Source of the DNA: Eutypa lata
Taxonomy: Eukaryota > Ascomycota > Sordariomycetes > Xylariales > Diatrypaceae
Length of the DNA: 64,000 nt
NCBI GenBank assembly: GCA_022661535.1
Contig: JAKULF010000008.1
Location: 2,976,001 to 3,040,000 of the forward strand
Reading direction: 5' to 3'
The notes under the pieces: generated by a model
The model's input: only the letters and a program-made list of their open reading frames with translations
Databases searched by the model: none
Told to the model about the DNA's origin: nothing
Made by a program: the position numbers and the translations under genes
Shown here: positions 60,250-64,000 of the stretch, in pieces
How positions within the stretch are numbered: position 1 is the stretch's first letter
Layout: each line of letters opens with the position of its first letter

Positions 60250-61972
60250 TCACGCATCCTCCATAGCGAGATCTGGATCGACCTCTGTCCCCAGGTCCCG
60301 ATCCTCTAGGAACCGGCGACCCAACAGCGCATCGGGGAGGTAGTCCTGCTTGACCTTGCCATCCCTATAGTTCGGGTTATACTTGTACTCGCGGCCATAC
60401 CCTAGATCACGCATGAGACGGGTGGGGGCGTTGCGGAGGTGCACGGGGACGGGCAGGGCGGCAACGCCGGGTTCCTTTAGCGCCGCGAAGGCGTTGTTGA
60501 GCCCGCGGTAGGCGCGCGTGCTCTTCGGAGCCATAGTGAGCGCAACAGCACAGTGCGCCAGCGGGATGCGCGCCTCGGGCATGCCGATCTGCTGGGTCGC
60601 CGTGTAGGTGGCCGTCGCGAGCGACAGGAGGGAGTTATCGGCTAGGCCGACGTCTTCGCTCGCGATCACCACCATGCGCCGCGCCACGAAGAGCGGGTCC
60701 TCGCCCGACTGCAGCATCCGCGCTAGGTAGTAGAGCGCGGCGTCGGCGTCGGACCCGCGGACGCTTTTGTGGAACGCCGATATCGTGTCGTAGTGCTGAT
60801 CTCCCGCGCGGTCGTACACGAGGGTTTTGGTGAGGAGGCTTTGATGTCTTCTTTGGTTAGGCCCTCGCGGCTGCTCGCTAGCGACATGGCGAGCTCGAGG
60901 AGGTTGAGGGCCGTGCGGGCGTCGCCGTCGGCGAAGTTCGATAGGTAGGTGAGGAGCTCTTCGTCGAGGAGGTGGTGTGATGATGGTGACGTAGATGTAG
61001 CCGTCTGTTCTGCGTGTAGTGCTCGTAGTAATATGCGCTTGACGTCGTCCGTGCCCAGCTTCTGCAGCGTGAAGGTCCGACATCGCGACAGCAGCGCGTT
61101 CACGATCTTGAAGCTCGGGTTCTCCGTCGTCGCGCCTATGAGGGTGATCGTGCCGGCCTCGACCGGCTTGAGGAACACGTCCTGCTGTGATTTGGAGAAG
61201 CGGTGGATCTCGTCGCAGAAGATGATGGTCTTCCGGCCGGTGAGCGCCAGCTCGTTGGCCGCGTCTGTGAATATCTTCTTGCACTCGGCCACCCCGGAGC
61301 TCGTCGCGTTCATCTCGATGAACCGCGAGCCGACCATATGCGCTATGCACCGCGCTATGGTCGTCTTTCCCGTCCCGGACCCTCCCCATAATATCATAGA
61401 CGGCACGCGGTCGGACTCTATCAGCGAGCGGAGGACGCCGTTGGAACCGACTAGATCTTGTCCGAACACGCCGTCGAAGTTCTGTGGTCGCATGCGCTCG
61501 GCTAGCGGCGCTGCTCTGTTCGTCTTCGTCCTCTTGGCAATCGGGCCCGTTTCTACTTGTTTTACGGATTCTGGCGTCGCAGCTGTGGCAGCAGCACTGT
61601 CTGCTACGGGTGAATCCTCGCCAGGTCCCTCGTCGAAAGAGCGCTTGGTGCCACCATTTAGCTTAGTTGGACCACCTCCGCCCCCGCCGTGACCTGTACC
61701 TGTAGTTCCGTTCGCAAGCGGCGTTAGGACCTTGCTGGCTGTGGCATGTCGTTTTGCGGAGGGTGTCTGGAAGAAGGTCGAGGTCGGTCGTTTTTGGGAT
61801 GCAGGTATGGATCCATTATTGGTCTGGCTATGAGATGGAAGGGAGAAGACGACGCTGGCGCCGGCGCCGGGGCGGGCGGGTTGTCGAGAATGTAAGATTG
61901 ACATCCCGAGTCTAGATGGTCGTTAATCTTGGACGACTGGACTTGCTTGGTACACGCCGGACACTCGACCAT
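60250..61972 (-). CDS. MGS1: AAA+ ATPase Mgs1/WRNIP1 (two frame breaks)
   Basis: One minus-strand exon of about 574 aa after closing two one-base gaps. The N-terminal UBZ4 zinc finger ([21 protein letters not shown]) binds ubiquitin. A Ser/Pro/Ala linker leads to [21 protein letters not shown]. The AAA+ core has Walker [10 protein letters not shown] (about residue 195-203), Walker [11 protein letters not shown], sensor GATTENPSF and an Arg-finger SRCR. The C-terminal MgsA domain includes [23 protein letters not shown], then [20 protein letters not shown]. Breaks lie near 61869-61880 (after the zinc finger, in a G/C run) and 60833-60838 (before LTKTLVYDR); each is closed by one base. Role: replication-fork maintenance and lesion tolerance acting on stalled forks and PCNA-bound polymerases. 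Being conserved and essential-like, the breaks probably reflect sequence error. Confidence 0.87.
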
Positions 61973-62660
61973 GGTTGAGGAAAACGATCTGGGCTGGCAC
62001 TAACAACCTAATTAGGGGTATAAGAGGCTTAAAGACGAAAAAAGGGAACAAGAAAACAGAACAGGCTAAAATCCAAATTGATTTATTCCAAACTCTCAAC
62101 CCCCAAAACTTGTGCTTGTTTTGCAGCTGATTCAGATGTTTTTTACTGGAAGAATTTCGAAAGTTTCTAGTTTCCAGGGTCCGTCCAATATCAGCTCGAC
62201 GGTACCACCAATGACGCGTGGGGTTTGGACCGTGGCAGCCGCCGCACGTGTTTGCATGTGGTTAATTAATGGCATTGTAATTAGTGGACTCGACTTACAT
62301 AATATGCCTAGAGTTGATTATATACATACAGGTATGTAAGTCATTTAAGTGCTTAAGTACTACAAGAATGAAGCTTACCAGGGATAACTAACTGGTTGAA
62401 AATATTCAAATAATGATGAGACACAACCAGGGAGGTTAATTGGGAGGGCCTCCGAGGGATATGATTTAGTATTTCTTGAGTCGGTAGATGTAGTAATCAA
62501 GCATCATGCGTGCCCATACTCACCCCCTGATTATGTAGTAAAGTTTCACATATACACGAGACCACTCGTTGTAGAGCTACCTATATATAACTTGGACGGG
62601 TATCGCTTACATTTACAGCACCTCTATTCAACGCGGTCTAATTCAGTACAGTGCGCCCTA
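61973..62660. other. intergenic
   Basis: 5' flank of MGS1 and 3' flank of the Utp5-like gene. No gene is recognised. Confidence 0.45.
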
Positions 62661-63896
62661 TCATCTTGTTCGTCTTGCGGATTGCGTTGTCCGTGATCTC
62701 TTGGATGGAGGAACCGCTTCTGGCTCACTCTCTTCTTCCTCTGATTCAACATCCTCATGATCCACCTCGTTCTCGTCTATTTCATCTTCGCCCTCCAGTT
62801 GCTCCTCGTCTTCCTCACCCTCACTAGATTCCTCCTCGTCCGATTCATCATCCATGTCAACGATGCCATTGGTGACCACGAGATCGTCGTCATCAGCACC
62901 AATATCCCCGTTGATCATCTCGGCATCACTGTCTTCTCCTTCCACGTAGACCACCCCTTCCTCCCCATCTTCTTCCGCATCGGAATCCGAGTCGATGTTG
63001 TGCTGCATGCCTCGCCGGAGCTGCATTTGCGCATCCAGAAGGTCAAGTTTTCCCTTGAGGGCTAATAATGAGTTCAACCCTCTTGATCGCTCCTCCAGCA
63101 CGCGGTGTAGTTCGCTCAGCTTCTTGGTCAGCCCTGGCTGCATGGCTAATGCGCCTCCGTGTGCAATCAATGTCCATTGTACCCAGGTCATCAGACTCCC
63201 TGCTCTTCCGGGCCGTCTATGCATCCTCGACGCGAGCTTGGTAAGCAATGTGCCGGCGAGAGTGGAGTCGAGACGTTGGATGGTATTGCGGACCGTCGCA
63301 AGATCCGTGGTGTGGAGGCAGGACTCAAGAAGGTCAGTATCGTCGGTGCGCAGAGCTTGCGTCAGGACGGTGCCGAGGGATGAGGAGCTCGGAGGTGCTA
63401 CAACACGCCCGGGAGCAGCTAATGCACTCGATTGCTGCGCTGACAATGCCGAAGGGACGTCTATTGTCTCGTTCGCCCGGACAAGGTCACCAAAGGTCGG
63501 CGCGGCAGGTTCTTGATCGGACTCCCCGTCCGTTGGCTGGTTTGGTGAAGGCATGTCCATATCCACATCGCCATTTTCGTCGGCTGCTATTGAACGCGTA
63601 TTCCTGGGCGCATTATGTCCATCTGCTACCTCAATATATTGTGTCGTCCCATTGCTTGCTGCTGATGGTTCTCCCTTGCCCTGATCCTCCTCGTCCGACT
63701 GCTCATACTCGCTACTACCGGAGTCGCTCGAAATCTCTATTACTTCCTCATTTGGCTCACTGCCCGTTTTTGACGAGATGGTTGGTGCCGAGACTGCCGT
63801 GTCTGCTTCATTAATGTGTGTTTTGGTGGGTTTCTTCGCGCTCTGTTTGACCACTGGCTGGGCGATCTTAGTCGGAGGTTTTCGTTTAGTAGCCAT
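62661..63896 (-). CDS. Utp5-like small-subunit processome protein (Utp12 domain)
   Basis: A single-exon 411-aa minus-strand gene. The N-terminus is basic then Ser/Glu-acidic. The centre (about residues 180-290) matches the Utp12-type C-terminal domain: VLTQALRTDDTDLLESCL, a helix pair ending LLTKLASRMHRRPGRAGSLMTWVQW, and GLNSLLALKGKLDLLDAQMQLRR. A very acidic tail (Asp/Glu repeats) precedes a basic end with KRSRTTQSARR. Such domains lie in Utp proteins of the t-UTP/UtpA complex, which acts in early pre-18S rRNA processing in the nucleolus. No WD repeats precede the domain here, so this is the short fungal form. The start ATG at 63896 gives the only long frame. Confidence 0.82.
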   Translation of the reverse strand: MATKRKPPTKIAQPVVKQSAKKPTKTHINEADTAVSAPTISSKTGSEPNEEVIEISSDSGSSEYEQSDEEDQGKGEPSAASNGTTQYIEVADGHNAPRNTRSIAADENGDVDMDMPSPNQPTDGESDQEPAAPTFGDLVRANETIDVPSALSAQQSSALAAPGRVVAPPSSSSLGTVLTQALRTDDTDLLESCLHTTDLATVRNTIQRLDSTLAGTLLTKLASRMHRRPGRAGSLMTWVQWTLIAHGGALAMQPGLTKKLSELHRVLEERSRGLNSLLALKGKLDLLDAQMQLRRGMQHNIDSDSDAEEDGEEGVVYVEGEDSDAEMINGDIGADDDDLVVTNGIVDMDDESDEEESSEGEEDEEQLEGEDEIDENEVDHEDVESEEEESEPEAVPPSKRSRTTQSARRTR

Positions 63897-64000
63897 GGTT
63901 GTGAATGTTGCGTGTGAAGGCGTTCAGGACTAACAAACAAGCAGAGGCAGCCAGCTAATATTAAATCGTAAATAACTTGGCTTGGAAGGCAGGATTAAGT
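63897..64000. other. window edge, 5' flank of Utp5-like gene
   Basis: About 100 bases of upstream sequence; nothing is recognised. Confidence 0.4.

Noticed and set aside
1..64000. tRNA genes
   Set aside because: I looked for B-box-like GGTTCRANYC segments with matching acceptor stems in the intergenic gaps and found none convincing. A tRNAscan run would settle this.

Overview
This window comes from the nuclear genome of a filamentous ascomycete (Pezizomycotina, most likely a sordariomycete-type fungus). The genes have short GT-AG introns (about 50-190 nt). Many encode typical mould families: a GMC oxidoreductase, a P450, an MFS transporter, a DUF3632 protein, an F-box/ankyrin protein and an S10 carboxypeptidase. 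There is a lone 5S rRNA gene, and two extremely AT-rich islands look like RIP-mutated repeats. It is not bacterial: I see no operons and no Shine-Dalgarno logic.

Layout. 1-3.9 kb: non-coding DNA with AT island 1 (about 1.04-2.70 kb). 4-6.6 kb: a large low-complexity protein with a LisH-like segment. 8.1-13.3 kb: a secreted serine carboxypeptidase, a membrane-anchored prolyl-4-hydroxylase-like dioxygenase and a glycosyltransferase. 15-16 kb: a DUF3632 protein. 16.7-16.9 kb: a 204-bp MITE with terminal inverted repeats and a target-site duplication. 18.4-22.5 kb: a GMC oxidoreductase and an MFS transporter, convergent. 23.4-27.1 kb: AT island 2, with an internal 1,639-bp-offset direct repeat and a GC-rich hairpin at its right edge. 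27.7-31.5 kb: a choline/ethanolamine-kinase-like gene and a class III aminotransferase, divergent. 32.5-39.3 kb: an ARMH3/DUF1741 protein, mitochondrial ISA1 and an amino-acid transporter. 40.2 kb: 5S rRNA. 41-44 kb: a GliT-like disulfide oxidoreductase and a SAM methyltransferase. 44.7-48 kb: a 1,029-aa subtilase. 50.4-52.2 kb: a P450. 54-57.8 kb: a MYND/pRiA4b-Orf3-like protein and an F-box/ankyrin protein. 60-64 kb: Mgs1/WRNIP1 and a Utp5-like protein.

The strongest unexpected pattern is that seven genes (kinase, aminotransferase, ISA1, subtilase, P450, F-box/ankyrin, Mgs1) carry eight reading-frame breaks. Every break is closed by adding exactly one base, and most can be placed in a G or C run. 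Conserved housekeeping genes (ISA1, Mgs1) are affected, so I favour systematic homopolymer under-calling in the assembly over pseudogenes. This should be settled before any of these genes is called broken.

The genes do not form one obvious pathway. Two neighbour pairs could be functional modules: the divergent kinase/aminotransferase pair, and the GliT-like oxidoreductase with a methyltransferase. Both are inferences from position and family only. No feature here is clearly a new system; the MITE, the repeat-bearing AT island and the unassigned N-terminal half of the subtilase are the least explained items.
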